A DNA stretch of 64,000 nt from Streptomyces chattanoogensis (GCF_001294335.1 NZ_LGKG01000156.1:1-64000); one strand, 5' to 3'; positions 32,998 to 42,230 are shown, counted from the stretch's first letter. Notes: generated by a model not told the origin, from the letters alone. Translations and numbers: made by a program.

Positions 32998-34176
32998 TCA
33001 GCGGTAGCGGGCGCGGCCCACGACGGCCGCGAGGGTCAGTGGAACGGTCAGCAGCGCGGCGATCAGGAAGAGCCGGCCGTACTGGTGGCCGGCGGCCGCG
33101 GCGGCCGTCATGCCGCTGGCGAGCGCGCTGCCGCCGTAGAGGCTGACGCCGAACATCGCGATGCTGGTGGCCCTGGCCGCCGGGACGAGCACGGTCGCCC
33201 ACGACTGCAGCGTGGTGTGCATGAACGACCAACTGGCGCCCAGCAGCAGCGCGGTGACCGCCAGCGCCGGCAGCGACCGGCTCGCCGCCGCGACGGCGTA
33301 GGCCGCGGCCGCCTGCGCCCCGCCCACCAGGATCAGCGCGGCCGGACTCCACCGCCCCACAAGCCTCTTGACCACCTGCGCGAACCCCATGGCCCCGGCA
33401 CCGTACAGCGCGGAGGTAGCCCCGGCCAGGGCCGTCGGCACGCCCCGGGCCTCCAGTGCGGGGGCCAGGTACGTCAGGAAGCCCAACAGTACGGCTCCTT
33501 CGACCACGGCGACGGCCATGAGGTACCACATCCAGCACGAGCCCAGCACGACACGGAAGGGTGCCAGGAGGGAACCGGCGGGCTCCCGTTCCGGCTCGGC
33601 CAGGCGCCGCAGCGCCCAGGCGAGGTAGGCGGCGATCAGGCCCGGCAGCAGGAACACCGTGCGCCAGCCGGCGTAGTTCGCCAGCACCCCGGCCACCACG
33701 GTGCCCAGCGCCGTCCCCAGGGAGATGGCGGTCATCAGGTCGCTGAGCGGGCGTTGGCGGAACTCGGCGGGCACCACGTCGCCGACATAGCTCAGCGAGG
33801 CCGGTACGCAGGCGGCGTAGCAGGCCCCGGCGAGGGCGCGGGCCGCGATCAGGACGGTGATGCCGGGGGCGAGGGTGGACAGCAGCGAGGCGAGCGCACC
33901 CGCCATGAGCGAGAGCCGCATCACGCGCACCCGGCCCAACCGGTCGCTGGCCAGCCCCCACAGCGGCTGCGTCAGGCCGTAGCACAGGAAGTAGACGCTG
34001 GCCGTGAGCACTGCAGTGGCCATGCTGACGCCGAGCCGGACGGCGATGAGCACCAGCATGGGCGTGATGCAGAAGCGGTCGAAGTTGCTGACGAACCCGG
34101 CTGAGCGCAGCAGCCAGAGGGAACGGCCGGACAGGGCGCTGGTGTCGGGGGGTGCGGCGGTCGGTACGGTGGACAC
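32998..34176 (-). CDS. Major facilitator superfamily transporter
   Basis: From GTG 34176, preceded by AAAGGAGAG, the protein has 392 residues; an upstream in-frame ATG at 34254 lacks a site. It has about 12 hydrophobic segments and the motif-A-like loop LASDRLGRVRVMRLS between TM2 and TM3. It is probably a drug or metabolite efflux pump. It faces a divergent XRE-type regulator with 163 bp between, a common arrangement for a regulated exporter. Confidence 0.92.
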   Translation of the reverse strand: MSTVPTAAPPDTSALSGRSLWLLRSAGFVSNFDRFCITPMLVLIAVRLGVSMATAVLTASVYFLCYGLTQPLWGLASDRLGRVRVMRLSLMAGALASLLSTLAPGITVLIAARALAGACYAACVPASLSYVGDVVPAEFRQRPLSDLMTAISLGTALGTVVAGVLANYAGWRTVFLLPGLIAAYLAWALRRLAEPEREPAGSLLAPFRVVLGSCWMWYLMAVAVVEGAVLLGFLTYLAPALEARGVPTALAGATSALYGAGAMGFAQVVKRLVGRWSPAALILVGGAQAAAAYAVAAASRSLPALAVTALLLGASWSFMHTTLQSWATVLVPAARATSIAMFGVSLYGGSALASGMTAAAAAGHQYGRLFLIAALLTVPLTLAAVVGRARYR

Positions 34177-34339
34177 GGGCGGGTCTCTCCTTTCCGGGCC
34201 CGGGCCGTCCCCGGGCTCCGTCAAGATCACCACCTCGGCTGTCCGGAGGGTCACCTCAGGCGATTACGATCGCTCACACTCTGCGGTGCGCGGTCGGGCG
34301 GACACCACGGCGCTACGAGGACGGGGAAGGGAAAGCGGA
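34177..34339. promoter_or_regulatory. Divergent promoter region between MFS and XRE-type regulator genes
   Basis: This 163-bp interval must carry both promoters and probably the regulator's operator. I cannot point to a definite inverted repeat. Confidence 0.45.
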
Positions 34340-35230
34340 ATGACCGGGGTGGAGCGGCTGTCCGGTGAGGGAAGCCCGGCGCAGGGAAGCCGGGCGCAGG
34401 CGCTGCGCAGGGAGCTCGGCGCGTTCCTCCGCTCGCGCCGGGAACGCCTCACCCCCGCCGAACTGGACCTGCCGGTGGCGCCGCGACGGCGCACCCCGGG
34501 GCTGCGCCGCGGCGAGGTGGCCGAACTGGCCGGAATCAGCGCCTCCTGGTACGCCTGGCTGGAACAGGGGCGGGTGCGCACCTCCGCGCAGGTGCTGCGG
34601 TCGGTGGCGCGGGCCCTGCGGCTCAACGAGGCCGACACCGCGCACGTCCTGTCGTTCGTCGACGATCCGGCACCGGGCGGAGGGTCGCCGGGGTGGGTCT
34701 CGCGCAACCTGCTGTCGCTGGTCGAGTCGGTCTCGCCGAACCCGGCCGCGGTCATCGACCCGCACTGGGACCTGCTCGCCTGGAACGCCGGTTACGCGGC
34801 GCTGTTGACCGACCCCGCGCGGCTGCCTCCCAAACAGCGCAACCTTCCGTGGCTGGTGTTCCGTTGGGCACCCGCCCGTGCCCTGATCGCCAACTGGGAG
34901 TCCGAGGCGCGCTCCCTGCTGGGACAGTTCCACGCGCACGCGGCCCACCACCCCGAGGACCGGCGGTACGCCGAGATCGTCGCCGAGGTCACCAAGGACC
35001 CGGACGCGGCCAACTGGTACGGCCGGCGGGAGACGGCGGCCTACCAGCCCGCGGTGCGCCACTTCAGGCACCCCGAGGTGGGGGAACTGCGGTTGCGCTA
35101 CGTGAAGTTGGCCGCCGTCGACGAGCCCGGTCATCACTTCCTGTGCTATCTGCCCGATGACCGGGACGCCGAGGCGGCCGTGCGCAGGCTCACCGAGGGC
35201 GTGGACTCCCCACGCCCGCCGGTTCCCTGA
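34340..35230 (+). CDS. XRE-type regulator with MmyB-like ligand domain
   Basis: From ATG 34340 (GGGGAAGGGAAAG upstream) the protein has 296 residues. The helix-turn-helix lies at about residues 50-95 (LRRGEVAELAGISASWYAWLEQG). The C-terminal domain carries the MmyB-like pattern WDLLAWNAGYAALL, then YVKLAAVDEPGHHFLCYLPD. MmyB-type regulators are thought to bind fatty-acid-like ligands. Its placement suggests control of the neighbouring exporter. Confidence 0.93.
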   Translation: MTGVERLSGEGSPAQGSRAQALRRELGAFLRSRRERLTPAELDLPVAPRRRTPGLRRGEVAELAGISASWYAWLEQGRVRTSAQVLRSVARALRLNEADTAHVLSFVDDPAPGGGSPGWVSRNLLSLVESVSPNPAAVIDPHWDLLAWNAGYAALLTDPARLPPKQRNLPWLVFRWAPARALIANWESEARSLLGQFHAHAAHHPEDRRYAEIVAEVTKDPDAANWYGRRETAAYQPAVRHFRHPEVGELRLRYVKLAAVDEPGHHFLCYLPDDRDAEAAVRRLTEGVDSPRPPVP

Positions 35231-35296
35231 CCATGGGCGGGCCCGCGCGCCGCGGGGTTTCCGACGCCAGGAGACGGACCGGCCGGGCTCCGTCCG

Positions 35297-35336
35297 CTAG
35301 GGCCTGTCCGACCCTGACCCATCGGACAGGCCCTAG
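35297..35336. terminator. Bidirectional terminator hairpin
   Basis: A perfect 15-bp inverted repeat, CTAGGGCCTGTCCGA / TCGGACAGGCCCTAG, with a 10-nt loop lies between convergent genes. The right arm overlaps the stop codon of the flavin reductase gene. No T-tract follows, as is usual in actinomycetes. Confidence 0.85.
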
Positions 35337-35899
35337 TCGGGCCAGGCCACGTAGCGGCGCCTGCCGTACAGCAGCGGCCCCGGGCCGGTCTCCTCGGAGG
35401 CGTCGGTCCACACCACCTCGCCGATGACGATGGTGTGGTCCCCGGCCGGGTGCAACCTGTCCACGCGGCAGCGGGCCAGTGTGTGGGAGTCCTCCCGCAG
35501 CAGGGGCACCCCGCTGTCGGGGGCAGCCTCCCAAGGCACCGACGAGAAGCGTTCCGCCGTGCGGCCGGCGAACGCCTCGGCGGCCCGGCGGCCCCGGCCG
35601 TGCAGGAGGTTGACCACGAACTCGCCGCGCTCGACCAGCACCGGCAGCGTGCGGCCCGTGTTCGAGACGCAGACCAGCAGCAGTGGCGGGTCCAGGGAGA
35701 GCGAGCACAGCGCGGTGCAGGTGAAGCCGTAGGGGTTCCCCCGTTCGTCGGCAGTGGTGATCACGGCCACGGCACCGGCGTGCGATCCCATCAGCGCGCG
35801 GAACGCCTCGGGGCCGATCCCCTCTTCCTCGCGCGCGGGCGACGGGGCCGGTGGCATCGTGGACGGGGTCGAGGTCACCGAGGTCACCGGCGTCACCAT
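35333..35899 (-). CDS. Flavin reductase-like protein (HpaC type)
   Basis: The 188-residue protein has the flavin reductase fold motifs: FRALMGSHAGAVAVITT, NPYGFTCTALCSLSLDPP, VNLLHG and HTIVIGEVVW. Such proteins supply reduced FMN or FAD to two-component monooxygenases. Its start overlaps the end of the upstream acyl-CoA-dehydrogenase-like gene by 7 nt, so the two are translationally coupled and probably work together. It is the last gene of the operon from 40998. Confidence 0.92.
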   Translation of the reverse strand: MVTPVTSVTSTPSTMPPAPSPAREEEGIGPEAFRALMGSHAGAVAVITTADERGNPYGFTCTALCSLSLDPPLLLVCVSNTGRTLPVLVERGEFVVNLLHGRGRRAAEAFAGRTAERFSSVPWEAAPDSGVPLLREDSHTLARCRVDRLHPAGDHTIVIGEVVWTDASEETGPGPLLYGRRRYVAWPD

Positions 35900-37077
35900 G
35901 AGAAGGTCCGCGCGTCGCGCAGGTTGACCCCGACCGCGGCCTTGCCGAGGTATTCCAGACAGTCGTGCGGCTTGGCGGGCATCACCGACGAGAACGACGC
36001 CTCACGGATCAGCCGCTCCAACGGGGCCCTGCCGCTGACCGCCGCCGAGCCGCACACCCGCACCGCGTCGCGTCCCAGCTCGGGTCCCACCTCGCTGACG
36101 ACGTACTTCGCGGCGTGCACCATGGCGTTGGCCTCCACACTGCCGCGCTCGCTGTCGATGAGGTCGCCGGCCTCGTGCACCAGCGCGCGGGCCGCCCGCA
36201 GCCGGGCCGACATCCGCCCCAGGTCGTGCTGGATGACGGGGTCCTCGGCGCGCCGCGGCGAGGAGGTGACGTGGTCCACGGTGAAGCGGTAGATGGCCTC
36301 GGCGATGCCCAGGTAGGCGCCGGTGTACCCGGCGGTCATCCAGTGTGGTTCGCGGACGAGCTTGAACAGCGACATGCCCTCGACGCTGAGGTAGAGGCGG
36401 GAGCGGGGGACGGTCACCGCGTCCAGCGTCATCCCGGCGGTGCTGGTGCCGTTCATCGCGGCCATGCGGTGGACCTGGCCGAAGCTGACGCCCGGGTCGT
36501 CGGCGGCGACGACGAAGTGCGAGACCTCGCTGCTCTCGCCGCCCTCGGCGCGGGCCGCCACGACGTAGTAGTCGGCGGCCCCGGCGAGCGAGACGAAGGA
36601 CTTCTCGCCGTTCAGGACGTAGTGCTCGCGGTCCTCGCTGAGCCGGTAGGTGGTGCTCATGCCGCGCAGCTTGGCGCCGTTGCCGGCCTCCGAGACGGCG
36701 GAGGCGAACATCCTGCGGTGGCTGACGACCTCGTCGAAGACCCAGGAGCGGAAGGCCTCCGCGGCCGGGGGCAGCGGCGTCCCCGCGGTGTCGGCGAGGG
36801 CGCCGATGACCACGTTGTGCATGTTGAAGCCCAGGGCCGCGGCACCGTTGCGGATGCCCAGCTGCTCCAGGACGCGTGTGTAGGTGCCGAAGCTGAGGCC
36901 GGCGCCGCCGGCCTCGCGGGGGATGAGCAGGCCGAGCAGGCCGGCCTCGCGCACGATGCGGTACGCCTCGTGGCCGTTCGAGCGGCCGGCGTCCACCTCG
37001 GCGGCCAGCGGCGCGAGGGTCTCGCCGGTCTCCACGGCGAGCTTGAGGAGATCGTCCACGTGTGTTGGCAGCGTCAT
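35893..37077 (-). CDS. Acyl-CoA-dehydrogenase-fold flavoenzyme 1
   Basis: This is a 394-residue protein with the three-domain ACAD layout: N-terminal helices, a middle FAD-binding region (SEAGNGAKLRGMSTTY, LNGEKSFVSLAGAADYYVV) and a C-terminal helical domain (YTGAYLGIAEAIYRF, LIREASFSSVMPAKPHD). At the position of the usual catalytic Glu (YEGTNE in many ACADs) it reads MPAKPH, so that Glu is absent. With the adjacent flavin reductase, it could be a group D flavin monooxygenase (DszC or nitrososynthase-like) rather than a dehydrogenase. ATG 37077 has a GAAGGA site. Confidence 0.9.
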   Translation of the reverse strand: MTLPTHVDDLLKLAVETGETLAPLAAEVDAGRSNGHEAYRIVREAGLLGLLIPREAGGAGLSFGTYTRVLEQLGIRNGAAALGFNMHNVVIGALADTAGTPLPPAAEAFRSWVFDEVVSHRRMFASAVSEAGNGAKLRGMSTTYRLSEDREHYVLNGEKSFVSLAGAADYYVVAARAEGGESSEVSHFVVAADDPGVSFGQVHRMAAMNGTSTAGMTLDAVTVPRSRLYLSVEGMSLFKLVREPHWMTAGYTGAYLGIAEAIYRFTVDHVTSSPRRAEDPVIQHDLGRMSARLRAARALVHEAGDLIDSERGSVEANAMVHAAKYVVSEVGPELGRDAVRVCGSAAVSGRAPLERLIREASFSSVMPAKPHDCLEYLGKAAVGVNLRDARTFSW

Positions 37078-37092
37078 CAGTGTCCTTCGGGG

Positions 37093-38253
37093 TCAGTTCT
37101 CGACCGGGAGGCCGAACTGGCGGGCCACGCCCACGCGCAGCAGGTCGTTGGTGCCCGCGTAGGTCAGCGCGGCCATCGGGCTGTGCAGGTCGGCCGGGAG
37201 GTCGGAGTCGGCGATGAAGGCCCTCACGCCGGAGAGCGCGGTGGCGTGCTCGGTGAACCGGACGTAGTCCTCGGATACCGAGATCTTGGTGAGGGCCGCC
37301 TCGGCCGCCAGCTGCCGGGCGGGTGTGCCGGCGTCCAGGCGGGCGGCCAGCGCGTACACCTGCACCCGGGAGCGGTGCAGCGCGAGCGCCATCTCGCTGA
37401 CGCGGGAGGCGACCTGGTGACTGGCTCCCATACGGCGGCCAAAGTGCTCGCGCTCGCCGGCCCACGCCACGATGCGGCGCAGGGTGCGGCGCATCGGGCC
37501 GAGGGCGTAGCCGAGCAGCACGGCGCGCTCCCAGGCGGTGGTGGAGGCCATCAGGGCCAGCCCCGATCCCTCCTCGCCGATCAGCGAGCCGGCCGGCAGC
37601 CGTGCGGCCTTGAAGACCAGCTCGCCCATGGGAACTTGGGGCAGGGCGGTCTTGGCGAACGGCTCACTGCGGGTGACTCCCGGCAGGTCGAGCGGGAACA
37701 GGAAGGCGGAGAGGGCGAAGGGGTGGCGGCCCTCGGCGGTGCGGGCGAAGACGATCGCGTGGTCGGCGACCGGCGCGGCGGTGATGAAGGTCTTGGCGCC
37801 GTCCAGCACATGGCCGTCGCCCTCCCGCCGGGCGCGGGTCTCCATCGACAGTGGGTCGCTTCCGCCGCCGCGCTCGGTCAGTGCGTGGCACAGCAGCGCC
37901 CGCCCGTCCTGGATGTGCGCGATCGCCTCCCAGGCGGGCCCGGGCAGTGCGGCACGGAGCGGGAACTCCATGCCGAACACCTGGGACGCCAGGGCGTAGC
38001 ACACGCCCGGGTCGATGCCGGCCAGCCCGATGCCCTCGATCATGGCCAGGGAGCGGGTCACCGGTCCGGGGCGCGCACCGCCGTCCTCGGCCAGCCGCAG
38101 CACGCCGAGGTCGGCCATCGCCTCCCACTGCGTGCGGAAGTCCTTCTCCCGTAGCTGCTCGGCGAGCGGCTCGGCCTGCTCCCGACAGGCGTCGACGAGC
38201 GCCTCGGTCTCCTGGTCGCCGCTGCGCAGCAGGCGGTCGACGGGTGAGGTCAC
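37093..38253 (-). CDS. Acyl-CoA-dehydrogenase-fold flavoenzyme 2
   Basis: GTG 38253 overlaps the carrier protein stop (GTGA), giving 386 residues. ACAD motifs include ALTERGGGSDPLSMETRA, GAKTFITAAPVAD and the C-terminal LTYAGTNDLLRVGVARQFG. The residue matching the common catalytic Glu is Ala (YAGTND), as in isovaleryl-CoA dehydrogenases, which use a Glu elsewhere. Prolyl-carrier dehydrogenases that make pyrrole-2-carboxyl units also belong to the ACAD fold. Being coupled to a carrier protein, it probably oxidises a carrier-bound acyl or aminoacyl group. Confidence 0.9.
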   Translation of the reverse strand: MTSPVDRLLRSGDQETEALVDACREQAEPLAEQLREKDFRTQWEAMADLGVLRLAEDGGARPGPVTRSLAMIEGIGLAGIDPGVCYALASQVFGMEFPLRAALPGPAWEAIAHIQDGRALLCHALTERGGGSDPLSMETRARREGDGHVLDGAKTFITAAPVADHAIVFARTAEGRHPFALSAFLFPLDLPGVTRSEPFAKTALPQVPMGELVFKAARLPAGSLIGEEGSGLALMASTTAWERAVLLGYALGPMRRTLRRIVAWAGEREHFGRRMGASHQVASRVSEMALALHRSRVQVYALAARLDAGTPARQLAAEAALTKISVSEDYVRFTEHATALSGVRAFIADSDLPADLHSPMAALTYAGTNDLLRVGVARQFGLPVEN

Positions 38254-38513
38254 TTCGCGGCTCCGGCGGGGAGGTTCTCGATGAGCGTCCACAGCGCCTT
38301 GGGGGTACGGAAGTTGGCGGCCACGACCTCGCCGTCGGGCAGGGCGAGGCCGTGTTCCTTGTCCAGCGCGCTGACGATCTCCATGATGGCCAGCGAGTCG
38401 AGCAGGCCCATCTCCAGCAGCGGGGTGTCGGCGGTCAGCTGCTGCGGGTCCTCGCCGCGCCCCCAGGTGATCTTGCTGCTGATCAGGGTGCAGAGGTCTT
38501 CGACGCTGTTCAC
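38250..38513 (-). CDS. Stand-alone carrier protein (PCP/ACP)
   Basis: This 87-residue acidic helical protein carries the phosphopantetheine serine in MGLLDSLAIMEIVSALD (residues 36-52). GTG 38513 overlaps the stop of the adenylation gene (GTGA), and its own stop overlaps the next gene. It would carry the acyl group activated by the adjacent adenylation enzyme. Confidence 0.93.
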   Translation of the reverse strand: MNSVEDLCTLISSKITWGRGEDPQQLTADTPLLEMGLLDSLAIMEIVSALDKEHGLALPDGEVVAANFRTPKALWTLIENLPAGAAK

Positions 38514-40213
38514 GCGGATATCTCCTCGGTGTCAGTGGTCCGGTCAGTGGTCCGACCGGCGCGCTGGTCGATGGTCTGGTCGGTGTGCGGCAGGTCCGGC
38601 GCCCGGGTGCTCAGCGCGAGACGGTCAACCTTGCCGCGGGCGGTGAGCGGCAGCGCGGCCACGGGGATCACCCGGTCCGGGAGCATCCGCTGGGGCAGCG
38701 CCGCGCGCAGCTCGGTCAGCAGTGTCCTGGCCGTGAGGGCCGCTCCTCTGCTCTGGACGTACGCCCAGATCTCGCCGCGGTGGGCGCCCTCCTTGGCAAC
38801 GACCGCGGCGGTCGCGACCTGGGGCAGGTCCAGGACGGCGCTTTCCACGTCGAGCAGGTCGATGCGGTGACCGCGCCGCTTGACCTGGGAGTCGCGCCGC
38901 CCCCGCAGCAGCACGCGGTTCTGGTCGTCGATGCGGCCCAGATCCCCGGTGGCGTAGGCACGGCGCACCGTGCCGTCGCGGAAGGGAACGGTGCGGGTGG
39001 GGTCACGCAGTTCGCCCTGCTGCAGATAGCCCTGGAAGACGGTGGGTCCGGCGACGTGGATCTCGCCCTCGCCGTCGGTCGGCCGGCCGTCCTCGTCCAG
39101 CACCTCGACGACGTCGCCCGCGATGGGGCGGCCGACGCTCAGCTCCTGGCCGGCCCGCCAGTCGGGGGGCACCCGCAGATACGTGCACACGTTGGTCTCA
39201 GTGGGCCCGTAGAGGTTGTAGAAGGGTATCCGCTCCCCCATCAAACCCAGGTACTTCTCCAGGAGTTGGGGGACGAACGGCTCGCCGGCGAAGGCGGCCA
39301 CGCGCAGGGAGGGCGGCAGGCCCTCCTCGGCTATTCCGCCCCGCTGGAGCATCCCGTGATAGAGGGAGGGCACGGCGTAGAAGACGGTGATCCGGTGCTC
39401 CCGCAGCCAGCCGACCACATCGCGCGGGAAGGCGCGCAGCAGGTCCGGCATCAGGACCGCACAGGCACCGGCCGAGGCGGTGCTGAACAGGTCGAAGGTG
39501 GTGAGGTCGAAGGTGAGGGATGCCTGCGAGCCCACCCGGTCGGTCTCACGGAGCCCCAGCTCCGCCGCGGCCCACAATGCGAAGTGGGCGACGTTGGCGT
39601 GCGAGAGCAGGACTCCCTTGGGCCAGCCGGTGCTGCCGGAGGTGAACAGGATGTAGCCGCCCCGGTCCGTGGGCGCGGGCAGCGGAGCCGGGCGGTCCGC
39701 CCCGACCCTCAGGCGGAGCCAGTTGAGCCCGTGGTCGAGGGTGCCCTCTGTGGTCTCGGCCCCTTCGGCAGCCTCGGCGGCGGCGCTTCGGCCGGCAGGC
39801 AGGCTGCGGTCCGGGGTCAGGAGCACCGAGAGCCCGGCGGCGCGGGCCATCCGTGCCGTGCGGGCCGGGGGGTCCGCGGGATCGAGGGGGGCCACCACCG
39901 CCCCGGCCCGCAGCGCGGCGTAGATGGCCAGTACGGCAGCGGCTGACTTGGGGGCGTACACGCCGACCCGATCGCCCGGGACCACCCCCGCCGCGGTGAG
40001 CTGCCCGGCCAGCGTCTCGACGCCGCGCTCCACTTCGGCGTAGGTCCAGCTCTCGCCCGCGGCGGCCAGGGCCGGCCGTTCGGGGTGCAGCGCGGCGGCC
40101 CGGGCCAGGAGGCCGTCCAGTCTGACGTCGTCCGCGGAGCCCGGGAACCGTCCGCCGTCCGGGGCGGTGAGGGGGCCTGCGGGGTGCGGGCGCAGGGGTT
40201 CCGCCGGGCTCAT
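38510..40213 (-). CDS. Stand-alone amino acid adenylation enzyme
   Basis: ATG 40213 overlaps the hydrolase stop (ATGA), giving 567 residues. It has [33 protein letters not shown] and the C-terminal lysine loop LTARGKVDRLAL. The pocket read by hand is DLFAAALVC, which shares D-L and A-L-V-C with the DLLYLALVC pattern of prolyl adenylases in pyrrole pathways, though the middle differs. It has no fused C or PCP domain and sits directly before the carrier protein gene, which it presumably loads. Substrate proline-like is a guess. Confidence 0.9.
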   Translation of the reverse strand: MSPAEPLRPHPAGPLTAPDGGRFPGSADDVRLDGLLARAAALHPERPALAAAGESWTYAEVERGVETLAGQLTAAGVVPGDRVGVYAPKSAAAVLAIYAALRAGAVVAPLDPADPPARTARMARAAGLSVLLTPDRSLPAGRSAAAEAAEGAETTEGTLDHGLNWLRLRVGADRPAPLPAPTDRGGYILFTSGSTGWPKGVLLSHANVAHFALWAAAELGLRETDRVGSQASLTFDLTTFDLFSTASAGACAVLMPDLLRAFPRDVVGWLREHRITVFYAVPSLYHGMLQRGGIAEEGLPPSLRVAAFAGEPFVPQLLEKYLGLMGERIPFYNLYGPTETNVCTYLRVPPDWRAGQELSVGRPIAGDVVEVLDEDGRPTDGEGEIHVAGPTVFQGYLQQGELRDPTRTVPFRDGTVRRAYATGDLGRIDDQNRVLLRGRRDSQVKRRGHRIDLLDVESAVLDLPQVATAAVVAKEGAHRGEIWAYVQSRGAALTARTLLTELRAALPQRMLPDRVIPVAALPLTARGKVDRLALSTRAPDLPHTDQTIDQRAGRTTDRTTDTEEISA

Positions 40214-40998
40214 ACGTGTGCCTCCGGGGCGCGGTGGCCGGGCACGAACTCGGTGAGGAAGGAACTGATGGCCGCCACGACGCGCTCCGGGTCGTCGGCC
40301 ATGTGCTGGTAGTGGCCGCCGCCTTCGATCACCTCGCGCCGCACCGGTCCGGACAGCGCCCGCTCGGCGGCATCGAGCTGCCCGAGCGTGCCGTACTCGT
40401 CCTGGTCGCCCTGGATCAGCAGAACGGGCGCGGTGACGTCGAGGTCGCCCTCGATGCTCCAGGTGCGGAACGCGGGTGACAGCCAGACATCGCTCCACCC
40501 CTCCACGACCGTCTTCGGGTCGGCATGCATCATCGCCACCCGCTTGGCGAACGCCCCGCCGGAGTCGAAGGATTCACGGGCTGCCCGGACACCCCGCAGG
40601 GTGGACTCCTCGCAGTACAGGTGCGGGCCGAGCGCGACCACCGCCTCGACCGGCCGGACGGAGGCGTACAGCAGGGACATCGAGCCGCCGTCGCTGTGCC
40701 CGACGAGCACGGGCCGTTCCACTCCGAGCAGGTCCAGCAGCTCGGGCAGCTTCTCCTGCCCCTCCTCGTGCATGTAGCGGGGGGCGCGCGGCAGCTTCGC
40801 CGGCCCGGAGAAACCGTTGCCGTGACGGGAGAAGAGCAGCGCGCGACGCCCGGTCCGCGCGGCGAGGAGCCGGGGAAACCGGTTCCAGGTGGCGATGGCT
40901 CCGGTGCCGCCGTGCACAAAGACCAGCGGAGCCGCCTCGGGATCACCGTCGAGGAAGGTGTACTCGATGGGGCCGTTCCGTGTCTCGACTTCGGGCAC
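40210..40998 (-). CDS. Alpha/beta hydrolase
   Basis: This 262-residue protein has the nucleophile elbow GHSDGG (Ser in VLVGHSDGGSMSLL), an oxyanion HGG (VFVHGGTGA), the acid region LIQGDQDEYG and the terminal His in EGGGHYQHMAD. Start GTG 40998 has an AAGAAAGG site. It is the first gene of the six-gene operon and could release or edit the carrier-bound product; that role is inferred from context only. Confidence 0.92.
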   Translation of the reverse strand: MPEVETRNGPIEYTFLDGDPEAAPLVFVHGGTGAIATWNRFPRLLAARTGRRALLFSRHGNGFSGPAKLPRAPRYMHEEGQEKLPELLDLLGVERPVLVGHSDGGSMSLLYASVRPVEAVVALGPHLYCEESTLRGVRAARESFDSGGAFAKRVAMMHADPKTVVEGWSDVWLSPAFRTWSIEGDLDVTAPVLLIQGDQDEYGTLGQLDAAERALSGPVRREVIEGGGHYQHMADDPERVVAAISSFLTEFVPGHRAPEAHV

Positions 40999-41357
40999 GT
41001 CAATACCTTTCTTAAACTCAACGATCAGTAAAAAATTGGTAGTTCACGCCAGGCCACAACCCCCAGGGCCGGGCCGGAATTCCGGCGGCGGATGTGGTGA
41101 GAACGAAGCCCGGCTCCTGCCGATCAGCCCCGGGCGGGCATACGGGCCGCCCTGTGCGGAATCAGCCCGTCAAGAACACGTGAAGCGAGCATGGCGAGCT
41201 CGGCACTTTCAACCCCCGTTACACGCAAGCGAATTACGACGGCCTCCGGCCGGCGCCGCGAGCCGCGGGCACACCCGGCGGGCGGCACTCCTCAAGCCTA
41301 TGCAGGGTGATCTGGATCAAGGAAATAGCTTTCCCGTCTCGCCTATGCTCTGGCCGT
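40999..41357. promoter_or_regulatory. Divergent promoter region, operon versus LysR
   Basis: These 359 bp separate the hydrolase operon (minus) from the LysR gene (plus). An unusually AT-rich patch (41020-41045) lies just before the operon start. No gene is seen. LysR operators are expected here but I cannot fix a T-N11-A site. Confidence 0.5.
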
Positions 41358-42230
41358 ATGAATGTCGATCTTCGTCATCTCCGCAACTTCCTTGCCGTGG
41401 CGGAGGAAAACAGTTTCACCGCCGCCAGCAAACGGCTTCACCTCGCTCAGCCGACACTCACCCGCAGCATCCGCGCCTTGGAGGAGTCCCTCGGGGTGCG
41501 CCTCTTCGACCGCACCACCCGCCGTATCGCACTCACCCCCAAGGGCAGCCGCCTGCGCGAGTCGCTCATGCCGATCATTCGGCAACTCGACTCGACCCTC
41601 GCCGACATCCGCGGGGGCCAGGCCCTGCGCATCGGATTCGCCTGGGGGCTGCCCGAGCTCCTCTCGACGCTCGCCGTCCGCTTCGGCAGGGAGAACGCCT
41701 CGGAGGTGGAGCTGGTGCGCCGGGACACCGCGATGGCCGGGCTGGACACCGGAGACGTCGATGTCGCGCTGCTGCGCGGCGAGATACAGGCCAGGGGCGT
41801 GCGCTGCGTACAGCTGTATGAGGAGGAACGCATCGCCGCGGTGCCCACGGCCTCGCCGCTGGCCCGGCGGCCGGAGGTGCGGTGGGCGGAGTTGGCGCGG
41901 TGGCCGCTGGTGGTGAACGTCGTGAGCGGCACGACCTTCCCCTGGATGTGGCCCGACGGCACGCGTCCGGAAGTCGGCGCCGAGTGCCGGAACTTCGACG
42001 AGTGGCTGGAGAAGGTCGCGGCCGGGGCCGGGTTCGGAACCGCCCCCGCCTCGGCCGCGCGTCGCTACACCCACCCGGGTGTCCGCCTCGTCCCGCTGCG
42101 GGATGCCCCACTGGTCCGCACCCACCTGGCCTTCCCCGTGCACGGCACCCACCCACTGGCCTCCCACCTCGCGGACGCGGCCTGGCACGCCTTCCGCAAG
42201 GTGAACACCCCGGCGGGGAAGCCCGGGTGA
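41358..42230 (+). CDS. LysR-family transcriptional regulator
   Basis: From ATG 41358 the protein has 290 residues. It starts with the LysR helix-turn-helix: LRHLRNFLAVAEENSFTAAS, LAQPTLTRSIRALEESLG and LFDRTTR. The C-terminal effector domain follows (LRIGFAWGLPELLSTLAVRF). It is divergent from the carrier-protein operon and is its likely regulator. Confidence 0.95.
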   Translation: MNVDLRHLRNFLAVAEENSFTAASKRLHLAQPTLTRSIRALEESLGVRLFDRTTRRIALTPKGSRLRESLMPIIRQLDSTLADIRGGQALRIGFAWGLPELLSTLAVRFGRENASEVELVRRDTAMAGLDTGDVDVALLRGEIQARGVRCVQLYEEERIAAVPTASPLARRPEVRWAELARWPLVVNVVSGTTFPWMWPDGTRPEVGAECRNFDEWLEKVAAGAGFGTAPASAARRYTHPGVRLVPLRDAPLVRTHLAFPVHGTHPLASHLADAAWHAFRKVNTPAGKPG

